From Streptomyces sp. P9-A4 (GTDB lineage Bacteria; Actinomycetota; Actinomycetes; Streptomycetales; Streptomycetaceae), in the NCBI RefSeq assembly GCF_036634195.1, contig NZ_JAZIFY010000001.1, positions 5,838,501 through 5,902,500 on the forward strand: a DNA stretch of 64,000 nucleotides, in the 5' to 3' direction. This document shows positions 25,384-32,686 of the stretch, one piece after another. The translations under genes and the position numbers were made by a program. The notes under the pieces were generated by a model that worked only from the letters and a program-made list of their open reading frames with translations, ran no database searches and had not been told where the DNA came from. Within the stretch, counting starts at the first letter, position 1. Every line of letters starts with the position of its first letter.

Positions 25384-25815
25384 ATGAGTAGGTACGAGAG
25401 GTACGACGTCACCGACGAGCAGTGGGAGGGCCTCGCGCAGGTCGTGCCCCTGCGCGGTCGTGACGAATGGCCGTCCAGGGTCGACCACCGCACGATCCCC
25501 GAGCAGTACGAGTCCGCCGAGCAGCGCCGTATGGTCGTGCTCCGTGTGCAGGTGTTCGCCGACGCCCGCGAGGTCGCCGAGTACCTCATCGCCCAGATCC
25601 CGGTGCTCCTCGATCTGACGAGCGCCGACACCGAGGTCGCCAAGCGGATCCTCGACTTCAGCAGCGGTGTGGTCTTCGGTCTCGGCAGCGGGATGCACCG
25701 CGTCGACCGGAACGTTTTTCTCCTCGCCCCCGCCGGTACGGAGGTCGAGGGCGCGGAGGGTGAGGACGAGGACGGTGTGGTGGGCGGCGGGACCGCCGGC
25801 GTCCCCCGATCGTAG
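25384..25815 (+). CDS. SepF-like cell-division protein (paralogue)
   Basis: The 143-residue protein has a SepF core (MVVLRVQVFADAREVAEYLIAQIPVLLDLTSADTEVAKRILDFSSGVVFGLGSGMHRVDRNVFLLAPAG), the beta-alpha sandwich that polymerises and tethers FtsZ to the membrane. It lacks the long linker and clear N-terminal amphipathic helix of the main SepF and is not in the dcw/ftsZ cluster, so it is one of the extra SepF-like copies streptomycetes carry. The acidic tail is likely disordered. GGGAGGA precedes ATG 25384. Confidence 0.9.
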   Translation: MSRYERYDVTDEQWEGLAQVVPLRGRDEWPSRVDHRTIPEQYESAEQRRMVVLRVQVFADAREVAEYLIAQIPVLLDLTSADTEVAKRILDFSSGVVFGLGSGMHRVDRNVFLLAPAGTEVEGAEGEDEDGVVGGGTAGVPRS

Positions 25816-25870
25816 GAAGGTCATCTCGACGTAACGGTTCGTCAGGTCGGGGAGTGCGTACGGTCCGGGC

Positions 25871-27178
25871 ATGGACCTCACCGGCGGCACCGCGCTCGCC
25901 CGCACGTCAGACACCCCCTTCTCCGCTGTCGCCGCACCCGCCGTCGCCAGGCCTTCCGCCGCCGGGCCCTCGGGTGGCGTACCTCCCGTCGCCGAGCCTT
26001 CCGCTGCCGTGCCCTCCGTCGCCCGGTCCGCCGGGGGCGGGCGCGGGGGCGGGCGGCTCCGTGCCCGGCCGGCCGTGACCGAGCTGCGCCTGTCCGCGTT
26101 CGCCGGTCACCGCGCGGCCGTCCACGAGCTGGGGCCGGTCACCCTCTTCACCGGACCCAGCGGCAGCGGCAAGTCCACCACCCTGCGGGCGTACGAGGCA
26201 CTCGCCCGGCTCGGCGCGGGCGACCCGCTCGACGAGGTGTTCCCCGATGCCGCCGACTGCGTCCCCGAACGGGCCAGGCCCGACGCCCAGGGCAGGCGCG
26301 GGTTCCGCATCGGGTGCACCGTCGACGGCCCCGAGGGGCCCGTGCACCTCGATCTCGCCGTCCAGGCCGAACCCCGGCTGCGTATCGTCGGCGAACGGCT
26401 CTCCGGCCGTGGCCGCACCCTGCTGGCCACGGCGCTGCGCGACCCCGGACGCCCCACCGTCCAGGCCGAGTGGCACACGGCCGGCGCCACCCCGGTCACC
26501 CGGGCCCCGTTCCCCGACGACCTCCTCGGTACGGCCCTGCTGCCGCTGCGGGTCGCGGGCAAGACCCCCGGGCAGCTGGAGGTCCTCGCCGCCGCCGAGC
26601 AGGTCGTCATCGGACTCCGCTCGGCCTTCGCCTGCGACCCCCGGCCCGAGCGGATGCGGGCACCCGTACCTTCGGGCGAGGGGCGCCTGCGGCGCGGCTG
26701 CGGCAACCTCGCCGAGGTTCTGCACCGCACCCACACCGACTGCCCGCGTCGGCACCACCGCCTCGCCGCCGTGGCGGGAGCGGGCTGCGTCGGCCCCGTC
26801 ACCGGACTCGGGGTGCAGGAACTGCCGGAGGGCACCGTCCGGGCGGTCCTCGAACGCGGCGAACGGCCCCCGACCCCGCTCGGCCGCCTCGGCGACGGGG
26901 AACTGCGCTACCTGGCACTCGCGCTCACCCTGCTGACCGGCCCCGGGGTCCTCGCGATGGACCGGATCGCCGAGGTCCCCGAGGCCGTGCAGTCCCTGAC
27001 GCTGCTCGCCGACGGCCTCGACCGGGGGCTCGACGGACGGCAGGTGGGCGAACTGCTCGCCCTCGCCACGGGCATCGCGGCCGACGGGCACATCCGGGTC
27101 GCGGGCACGGTCGGGGAGCGGGCGGCGGGGGAGGCGCGCCGGACCCCCGGGGTGACGGTGGTAGACCTGAGCGCGTGA
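25871..27178 (+). CDS. ATP-binding protein with SMC/RecF-like P-loop
   Basis: The 435-residue protein begins with a 65-residue Ala/Pro/Gly-rich, probably disordered segment. An AAA/ABC-type ATPase follows: TELRLSAFAGHRAAVHELGPVTLFTGPSGSGKSTTLRAYEAL (Walker A GPSGSGKST), and near the C-terminus LGDGELRYLALALTLLTGPGVLAMDRIAEV, which resembles a signature motif plus a degenerate Walker B. There is no long coiled coil, unlike SMC or RecF. ATG 25871 has no good ribosome-binding site; an in-frame GTG just before TELRL would remove the disordered part. Its TGA overlaps the GTG of the MazG-like gene, indicating coupled expression. Confidence 0.75.
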   Translation: MDLTGGTALARTSDTPFSAVAAPAVARPSAAGPSGGVPPVAEPSAAVPSVARSAGGGRGGGRLRARPAVTELRLSAFAGHRAAVHELGPVTLFTGPSGSGKSTTLRAYEALARLGAGDPLDEVFPDAADCVPERARPDAQGRRGFRIGCTVDGPEGPVHLDLAVQAEPRLRIVGERLSGRGRTLLATALRDPGRPTVQAEWHTAGATPVTRAPFPDDLLGTALLPLRVAGKTPGQLEVLAAAEQVVIGLRSAFACDPRPERMRAPVPSGEGRLRRGCGNLAEVLHRTHTDCPRRHHRLAAVAGAGCVGPVTGLGVQELPEGTVRAVLERGERPPTPLGRLGDGELRYLALALTLLTGPGVLAMDRIAEVPEAVQSLTLLADGLDRGLDGRQVGELLALATGIAADGHIRVAGTVGERAAGEARRTPGVTVVDLSA

Positions 27179-27555
27179 CCGACAACGATGTAGCGGGACT
27201 GCAGCGCAGGCTGGCGGAGTTCGCCGCCGCGCGCGACTGGCAGCCCTTTCACACGCCCAAGAACCTGGCGGCGGCGCTCAGCGTCGAGGCCTCGGAACTC
27301 CTGGAGATCTTCCAGTGGTTGACGCCCGAGCAGGCGGACCGGGTGATGGAGGCCCCCGAATCGGCGCACCGGGTGGCCGACGAGGTGGCCGACGTCCTCG
27401 CCTATCTGCTCCAGTTCTGCACGGTGCTCGGCGTCGATCCGCTGGCCGCGCTGGCCGCCAAGATCGACCGCAACGAGGTCCGGTTTCCCGCGCGGAGGCG
27501 CGGCGGGGCGAGTGACGGAGAGGGGCGCGTAGAGGGTGATGACGGGGGCGCGTAG
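27175..27555 (+). CDS. MazG-like nucleotide pyrophosphohydrolase
   Basis: The 126-residue all-alpha NTP-PPase has the core WQPFHTPKNLAAALSVEASELLEIFQW and DEVADVLAYLLQF, giving the ExxE...ExxD metal-binding pattern of the MazG/RS21-C6 family. It should hydrolyse (d)NTPs, for instance non-canonical or dCTP-like nucleotides, to monophosphate and pyrophosphate. GTG 27175 overlaps the stop of the ATPase gene. The last 25 residues are low-complexity Gly/Asp/Arg and probably dispensable. Confidence 0.88.
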   Translation: MTDNDVAGLQRRLAEFAAARDWQPFHTPKNLAAALSVEASELLEIFQWLTPEQADRVMEAPESAHRVADEVADVLAYLLQFCTVLGVDPLAALAAKIDRNEVRFPARRRGGASDGEGRVEGDDGGA

Positions 27556-27775
27556 ACGGTGAGGAAGGGGGTGACGGAGGGGTGAAGTAGGGGGTGGTGA
27601 GGGGGTGCAGGAGAGGGCGCTGCTCAAGATCGTCACTCTTCGGAGTGATCGACTTATCCCCATCGAGCTTCCTGTCCACAGATTTCCGAATTCCTCTGGT
27701 GTTGGGGCTCAGGTCGCCTCACTCTGGGTAATGGAATGAATGGGCGGATAAGTCGTACGAACGGGGGCGGTGTTG
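27556..27775. other. AT-richer intergenic region with dyads and DnaA-box-like sequences
   Basis: This 220-bp stretch has no gene. It contains a UUCG-loop hairpin TCACTC-TTCG-GAGTGA (27633-27648), a 10-bp perfect inverted repeat CGACTTATCC (27650-27659) / GGATAAGTCG (27746-27755), and two 9-mers like DnaA boxes: TTATCCCCA (27654-27662) and CTGTCCACA (27672-27680). It probably holds the end of the upstream operon and the promoter of the next gene. Confidence 0.6.
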
Positions 27776-28261
27776 ATGGAGGCAGAGCGGCTCATCGCGC
27801 TCGGCCGGCACGCGCTGGCGGAGAGCGGGACGGCGCAGGACATCGTGGCGGAGGCCTGGCAGGCCCAGGCGCTCGCCCAGGCGATAGGGAATCAGCTGGC
27901 GCTCTGCGGACCGCAGGAGTTGCGCGGCGAGGCGCGGGGGCTGAGCGAGATCGGGGAGTACCCGGCATGGGGTGCCGGTGGACCGAGGGCGGCCCAGCTG
28001 ACCGAAGTGGCGGACCCGGGCGGGGCGTTGACCGCGCTCGGCGCGCTGCTGGGAGAGGTGGGGATCGCGCTCGTCGGGGTGGCCTGCGCCACCGACGAGG
28101 AGGGGCTCTACTGGGCGTGCATCGAGGCCATCGACGCGGCGGACGAGTCCAGCGACCGGGTGCGCGGGATGCTGCGGCGCCTGGCGGTACGGGACGGGGA
28201 GCGGGCCCGCCCTCCCGACCCGGCCCACGGCGGCGCGGGCCCGGGGCGGGGCACGTGGTGA
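27776..28261 (+). CDS. Hypothetical protein, DUF6099-like
   Basis: The 161-residue soluble protein has the conserved-looking blocks ERLIALGRHALAES, IVAEAWQAQALAQAIGNQLALCGPQELRGEARGLSE and TALGALLGEVGIALVGVACATDEEGLYWACIEAIDAADESSDRVRGMLRRLAVR. I associate these from memory with the streptomycete family DUF6099. It is mainly helical, with no catalytic motif or membrane segment. ATG 27776 follows a GGGGGCGG run; GTG 27770 and TTG 27773 are in frame just upstream. Its function is unknown. Confidence 0.8.
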   Translation: MEAERLIALGRHALAESGTAQDIVAEAWQAQALAQAIGNQLALCGPQELRGEARGLSEIGEYPAWGAGGPRAAQLTEVADPGGALTALGALLGEVGIALVGVACATDEEGLYWACIEAIDAADESSDRVRGMLRRLAVRDGERARPPDPAHGGAGPGRGTW

Positions 28262-28353
28262 GGCGAGGGGAGCCGTGGCGGGAGCCGGGCGGGGGTCGCG
28301 CCCGGGCCCGTGTCCCCTGGGCCCGGTCCGGCGTGGGGTCGAAGGTCTCGCCC

Positions 28354-28733
28354 ATGGCATGTCGTATCAGTGAGCTCGTGCTCGGTTGCCGTGACCGGAG
28401 GTCCTGGCGCGGTTCCGGTGCGAGGTGCTCGACTTGGTGGTGCTCGACCGCGAGGAGGACGGCACCCTCGAGATCGGGCCGCGCGAGGGGTTCGGCGGCC
28501 CGCAGCCGACGATCATCCTCAGCCGCAGGGACGAGCCGGAGCAGGGCAAGCCCCGGCTGCACATCGACGTCAACGCCACCGACCGCGATCAGGACGCCGA
28601 GCTCGAACGTCTTCTGGAGCTGCGGGCGCGCCCGGCCGACATCGGCCAGACCGGCGAGGAGCAGTGGCACGTCCTCGCCGACCCCGAGGGCAATGAGTTC
28701 TGCCTGCTCAAGGCCCGCCTCAACCCGCTCTGA
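28354..28733 (+). pseudogene. VOC/glyoxalase-family gene broken by a one-base deletion
   Basis: ATG 28354 encodes ACRISELVLGCRD, a standard start of a streptomycete VOC protein. The continuation PEVLARFRCEVLDLVVLDRE and the rest of the fold (RLHIDVNATDRDQDAELERLLELRARP, WHVLADPEGNEFCLL) lie in the next frame from 28395. Adding one C at GACCGG (about 28393-28397) would restore a single frame of about 127 codons. The residue before CEVLDL reads R where relatives usually have W. The gene is either a recent pseudogene or a sequencing error. The intact protein would have been a one-module VOC metal-binding dimer of unknown substrate. Confidence 0.8.
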
Positions 28734-28752
28734 CGGGTCCGTGCGCGGGCCG

Positions 28753-28776
28753 GCCCCAGGGGGTGACCCTAGGGGC
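28753..28776. terminator. Hairpin between convergent genes
   Basis: GCCCCAGGG (28753-28761) pairs with CCCT-(A)-GGGGC (28767-28776), giving nine pairs with one bulged A. It overlaps the stop end of the small minus-strand gene and follows the VOC remnant. Confidence 0.45.
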
Positions 28777-28999
28777 GGCGGGGCTCGTGGTGCTCGGCCG
28801 TGTCGTGGTCCAGGGCCTGGCGGTCGGAGACGGACTGGAGGTCGGCGTCCAGCTGCGTGAGGTCGGCGGAGAGGACCGCCATCAGTTCCTCCATCTGCTG
28901 GAGCAGGCCCTTGGGGGCACCGGGGCCCTTCTGCTCGGGCACGGACTGCGACAGCGGCTGCTCGGGTACGGCCCGCTCCGGCGCGGCTTCCTGGGACAT
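28769..28999 (-). CDS. Small hypothetical protein
   Basis: The 76-residue protein begins MSQEAAPERAVPEQPLSQ. ATG 28999 is supported by a near-ideal GAGGAGG 6 nt upstream. A Pro/Gln/Glu-rich N-terminus is followed by an amphipathic helix (LLQQMEELMAVLSADLTQLDADLQSVSDRQALDHD) that could form a coiled coil. There is no membrane segment or known domain. It is divergent from the LLM oxidoreductase and convergent with the VOC remnant. Its function is unknown. Confidence 0.7.
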   Translation of the reverse strand: MSQEAAPERAVPEQPLSQSVPEQKGPGAPKGLLQQMEELMAVLSADLTQLDADLQSVSDRQALDHDTAEHHEPRRP

Positions 29000-29248
29000 G
29001 GCGGCCTCCTCGGCCCGGACCCCGCCGCCGAGGGCGGGGGCAACGGGAGAGAGCGACGCACCGGCAGCGGCCGCCGGCACGCGGGCCGGGCGGTCCGGCT
29101 CCGCCCGAGCCAACGACGGGTGCGGGCGGCGGTCACTGGCCTGGGCGGTCGCCGGCCGCCCAGGGGCGGGATATTCACCCGACCGAGCCGGGGCGGACGA
29201 AGAGCTGACGGAGAGGTTGACACGCACCCGAAGGTGCAGGATGGAGGC

Positions 29249-30172
29249 ATGGATCTTCGCATCTTCACGGAGCCCCAGCAGGGGGCCGACTACGACACGC
29301 TCCTCACCGTGGCCCGCGCCACCGAGGAACTCGGCTTCGACGCCTTCTTCCGGTCCGACCACTATCTGAGCATGGGGTCCGGCGACGGGCTGCCCGGACC
29401 GACGGACGCCTGGATCACCCTGGCCGGGCTCGCCCGGGAGACCAAGCGGATCCGGCTCGGCACGCTGATGACCGCCGGTACCTTCCGGCTCCCCGGCGTC
29501 CTCGCCATCCAGGTCGCCCAGGTCGACCGGATGTCCGGCGGCAGGGTCGAACTGGGGCTCGGCGCGGGCTGGTTCGAGGAGGAGCACAAGGCCTACGGCA
29601 TTCCGTTCCCGAAGGAGAAGTTCGGCCGGCTGGAGGAGCAGCTGGCGATCGTCACCGGTCTGTGGGAGACCGAGGTGGGCAAGACGTTCAGCCACGAGGG
29701 GGAGTTCTACCGGCTGACCGACTCGCCCGCGCTGCCCAAGCCCGTGCAGGACCGGATTCCGGTGCTCGTCGGCGGGCACGGCGCGAGCCGCACGCCGCGC
29801 CTGGCCGCGCGGTACGCGGACGAGTTCAACATCCCGTTCGCCTCCCTGGAGGACAGCGAGCGGCAGTTCGGCCGGGTCCGGGCCGCCGCCGAGGCCGCCG
29901 GGCGGGCGCCCGGCGACCTGGTGTACTCCAACGCGCTGGTCGTCTGCGTCGGCAAGGACGACGCCGAGGTGGCGCGACGGGCCGCGGCGATCGGGCGGGA
30001 CGTGGACGAACTGAAGGCGAACGGACTGGCGGGCTCGCCCGCCGAGGTCGTCGACAAGCTCGGGCGGTACGCGGCGATCGGCTCCTCCCGGGCCTACCTC
30101 CAGGTCCTCGACCTGGACGACCTGGACCACCTGGAGCTGATCTCCGCGCGGGTCCAGTCGCAGCTGGGCTGA
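29249..30172 (+). CDS. LLM-class (F420-type) oxidoreductase
   Basis: The 307-residue luciferase-like TIM barrel has ELGFDAFFRSDHYLSMG, IRLGTLMTAGTFRLPGVLAIQVAQVDRMSGGRVELGLGAGWFEEEHKAYGIPFP and the terminal SPAEVVDKLGRYAAIGSSRAYLQVLDLDDLDHLELI. These are typical of actinobacterial TIGR03560-like F420-dependent enzymes that transfer hydride to an unknown substrate. AGGATGGAGG precedes ATG 29249. The homocysteine methyltransferase gene starts 16 bp after its stop, so the two are probably one operon. Confidence 0.9.
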   Translation: MDLRIFTEPQQGADYDTLLTVARATEELGFDAFFRSDHYLSMGSGDGLPGPTDAWITLAGLARETKRIRLGTLMTAGTFRLPGVLAIQVAQVDRMSGGRVELGLGAGWFEEEHKAYGIPFPKEKFGRLEEQLAIVTGLWETEVGKTFSHEGEFYRLTDSPALPKPVQDRIPVLVGGHGASRTPRLAARYADEFNIPFASLEDSERQFGRVRAAAEAAGRAPGDLVYSNALVVCVGKDDAEVARRAAAIGRDVDELKANGLAGSPAEVVDKLGRYAAIGSSRAYLQVLDLDDLDHLELISARVQSQLG

Positions 30173-30188
30173 GGGGGCGGGCGATCCG

Positions 30189-31103
30189 ATGAAGCCGGTC
30201 CGTTCGCTTGCCGAGGCCCTCGGGGCGGGAGTGGTCGTGCTCGACGGCGGGCTCTCCCAGCAGTTGGAGGCGCAGGGCTGCGACCTCTCGGACGCGCTCT
30301 GGTCCGCGCGGCTCCTCGTCGACGGCCCCGAGCAGATCGAGGCCGCGCACGCGGCCTATGTACGGGCCGGTGCCCGGGTGCTCATCACCTCCAGCTACCA
30401 GGCCACCTTCGAGGGCTTCGCCGAGCGGGGCGTGGGTCGGGAGGAGGCGGCGCGACTGCTCGGCAGGAGTGTGGAGCTGGCACGGGAGGCCGGGGAGCGG
30501 GTCGAGGACGAGGTGTGGGTCGCCGCGTCCGTGGGGCCCTACGGCGCGATGCTCGCGGACGGCAGCGAGTACCGGGGACGGTACGGGCTGTCCGTGCGGG
30601 AGCTGGAGGCGTTCCACCGGCCCCGGATCGAGGTGCTCGCGGCGGCGGGGCCGGACGTCCTGGCGCTGGAGACCGTCCCGGACGCGGAGGAGGCGGAGGC
30701 GTTGCTGCGGGCGGCCGAGGGGTGCGGGGTGCCGCTGTGGCTGTCGTACACGGTCGAGGGCGGGCGGACCCGGGCCGGGCAGGACCTCGCGGAGGCCTTC
30801 GCGGTCGCCGCCGGGAACGAGCAGGTGGTCGTGGTCGGGGTCAACTGCTGCGACCCGGCCGACGCCGGGCCCGCCGTGGAGCTCGCCGTGGCCGTGACCG
30901 GCCGGCCCGGCGTGGTCTACCCCAACAGCGGGGAGCGGTGGGACGCCCGCGCCCGGGGCTGGCGCGGCGGCACCGCCTTCGACCCGGCCCTGGCCACCGC
31001 CTGGGCCGCGTCCGGCGCCCGCCTCATCGGCGGCTGCTGCCGGGTGGGCCCGGGAGCGATCGGCACGCTGGCCGCCGCCCTGACCCCCGACGACGGGGGC
31101 TGA
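30189..31103 (+). CDS. mmuM: Homocysteine S-methyltransferase
   Basis: The 304-residue Zn-dependent barrel starts with VVLDGGLSQQLEAQGCDLSDALWSARLL. It carries the Zn-cysteine motifs GVNCC (about residue 220) and GGCC (about residues 279-282), with YPNSGERWDARARGW between them, all characteristic of MmuM/BHMT-type enzymes. It methylates L-homocysteine to methionine using S-methylmethionine or S-adenosylmethionine. It probably shares a transcript with the oxidoreductase just upstream. Confidence 0.92.
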   Translation: MKPVRSLAEALGAGVVVLDGGLSQQLEAQGCDLSDALWSARLLVDGPEQIEAAHAAYVRAGARVLITSSYQATFEGFAERGVGREEAARLLGRSVELAREAGERVEDEVWVAASVGPYGAMLADGSEYRGRYGLSVRELEAFHRPRIEVLAAAGPDVLALETVPDAEEAEALLRAAEGCGVPLWLSYTVEGGRTRAGQDLAEAFAVAAGNEQVVVVGVNCCDPADAGPAVELAVAVTGRPGVVYPNSGERWDARARGWRGGTAFDPALATAWAASGARLIGGCCRVGPGAIGTLAAALTPDDGG

Positions 31104-31213
31104 GCCCCACGGCCTGAACCCGCGCGTGCGCCCCACGACGGACGCACCCGTCCCGACCGCCCCCACGGGAAAATGCCTGGTCGGGTGGGGCGGCGCGACT
31201 CATACTCGGGAGG

Positions 31214-32686
31214 GTGTTCCTGACGATCAGTACGACCGGCAACCCGGAGCGTCCCGCGACCGATCTCGGTTTTCTGCTGCACAAGCATCCCGAGCGGGCG
31301 CAGACGTTCTCAACTTCGCACGGCACGGCGCACGTCCTCTACCCCGAGGCGCGTGCCGAGCGGTGCACGGCGGCACTTCTCCTGGAGGTGGACCCCGTGG
31401 CGCTGGTGCGCCGCGGCAAGGGCAAGGGCCGGGGCGGCGCCCCGGACTCCGCGCTCGCGCAGTACGTGAACGACCGGCCCTACGCGGCGTCCTCGCTGCT
31501 GGCCGTGGCGCTCGCGAAGGTCTTCAAGACCGCGCTGCACGGTGTCTGCCAGGCGATGCCCGAGCGGGCCGCCGCTCCGCTGCCACTGCGCGTCGAGGTG
31601 CCCGCGCTGCCCGCGAGGGGCGGCGCCCGGCTGGTCCGCGCGCTGTTCGAGCCGCTGGGCTGGGACACGGTGGAGGCCGAGCCGGTGGCCCTGGACGGGC
31701 AGTTCCCCGAGTGGGGCGACTCCCGATACGTACGGCTGGTCCTGGAGGGTGAGCTGCGGCTCGCGGACGCCCTCAACCACCTGTACGTCCTGCTGCCCGT
31801 CCTCGACGACGCCAAGCACTACTGGGTCGCGCCCGACGAGGTCGACAAGCTGCTGCGCGCCGGTGACGGCTGGCTCGCCGGGCACCCCGAGCGGAAGCTG
31901 ATCACCGCCCGTTACCTCTCCCGCCGCTGGGGTCTGACCCGCGCGGCGGACGAGCGGCTGGAACTGGTGCGGCTCGCCGAGGCCGAGGGCCTGGACGTCG
32001 ACGACGTCGACAACGCCGTGGACGAGTCGACCGACACCGAGGAGCGCCCGGTGCCGCTGGCCGAGCAGCGCCGGGAGGCGATCCTCGCCGCCCTGGCCCG
32101 GGCCGAGGCGAGCCGGGTCCTCGACCTGGGCTGCGGCCAGGGCCAGCTGGTGCAGGCCCTGCTCAAGGACGTCCGCTTCACGGAGATCGTCGGCGTCGAC
32201 GTGTCCGTCCGCGCCCTGACCGTGGCCGCGCGCCGGCTGCGGCTGGACCGGATGGGGGAGCGGCAGGCGGCCCGGGTGAAGCTGATGCAGGGCTCGCTCG
32301 CGTACACGGACAAGCGGCTCGCCGGCTACGACGCGGCGGTGCTCAGCGAGGTCATCGAGCATCTGGACCTGCCGAGGCTGCCCGCCCTGGAGTACGCGGT
32401 GTTCGGTGCGGCCCGGCCGCGCACGGTCCTCGTGACCACGCCGAACGTCGAGTACAACGTGCGCTGGGAGTCGCTGCCCGCCGGACACGTACGGCACGGC
32501 GACCACCGCTTCGAATGGACCCGGGAGGAGTTCCGGAGCTGGGCGGAGTCGGTCGCGGGGCGGTACGGGTACGGCGTCGGCTTCACCCCCGTCGGCCCGG
32601 ACGACCCCGAGGTCGGACCGCCCACCCAGATGGCCGTCTTCACCCGAGCCACCGACCCGACCACCGAGAAGGAGGGACAGGCATGA
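31214..32686 (+). CDS. hen1: 3'-terminal RNA ribose 2'-O-methyltransferase Hen1
   Basis: This 490-residue bacterial Hen1 has an N-terminal Hen1-L domain (MFLTISTTGNPERPATDLGFLLHKHPERAQTF...) that stimulates the partner ligase. A linker with a 'STDTEERP' acidic patch leads to a C-terminal SAM methyltransferase: VLDLGCGQGQ, then the Hen1-specific metal site EVIEH (about 379-383) with downstream HVRHGDHRFEWTREEF. It methylates the 2'-OH at a cleaved RNA 3' end so that the repaired site resists a second cut. GTG 31214 directly abuts GGGAGG, and CATACT lies 7 nt upstream, so leaderless translation is possible. The stop overlaps the pnkp start (ATGA). Confidence 0.95.
   Translation: MFLTISTTGNPERPATDLGFLLHKHPERAQTFSTSHGTAHVLYPEARAERCTAALLLEVDPVALVRRGKGKGRGGAPDSALAQYVNDRPYAASSLLAVALAKVFKTALHGVCQAMPERAAAPLPLRVEVPALPARGGARLVRALFEPLGWDTVEAEPVALDGQFPEWGDSRYVRLVLEGELRLADALNHLYVLLPVLDDAKHYWVAPDEVDKLLRAGDGWLAGHPERKLITARYLSRRWGLTRAADERLELVRLAEAEGLDVDDVDNAVDESTDTEERPVPLAEQRREAILAALARAEASRVLDLGCGQGQLVQALLKDVRFTEIVGVDVSVRALTVAARRLRLDRMGERQAARVKLMQGSLAYTDKRLAGYDAAVLSEVIEHLDLPRLPALEYAVFGAARPRTVLVTTPNVEYNVRWESLPAGHVRHGDHRFEWTREEFRSWAESVAGRYGYGVGFTPVGPDDPEVGPPTQMAVFTRATDPTTEKEGQA

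Noticed and set aside
27654..27680. DnaA-box-like 9-mers considered as a chromosomal or plasmid origin
   Set aside because: There are only two imperfect boxes, and no dnaA, dnaN, rep or par gene nearby.
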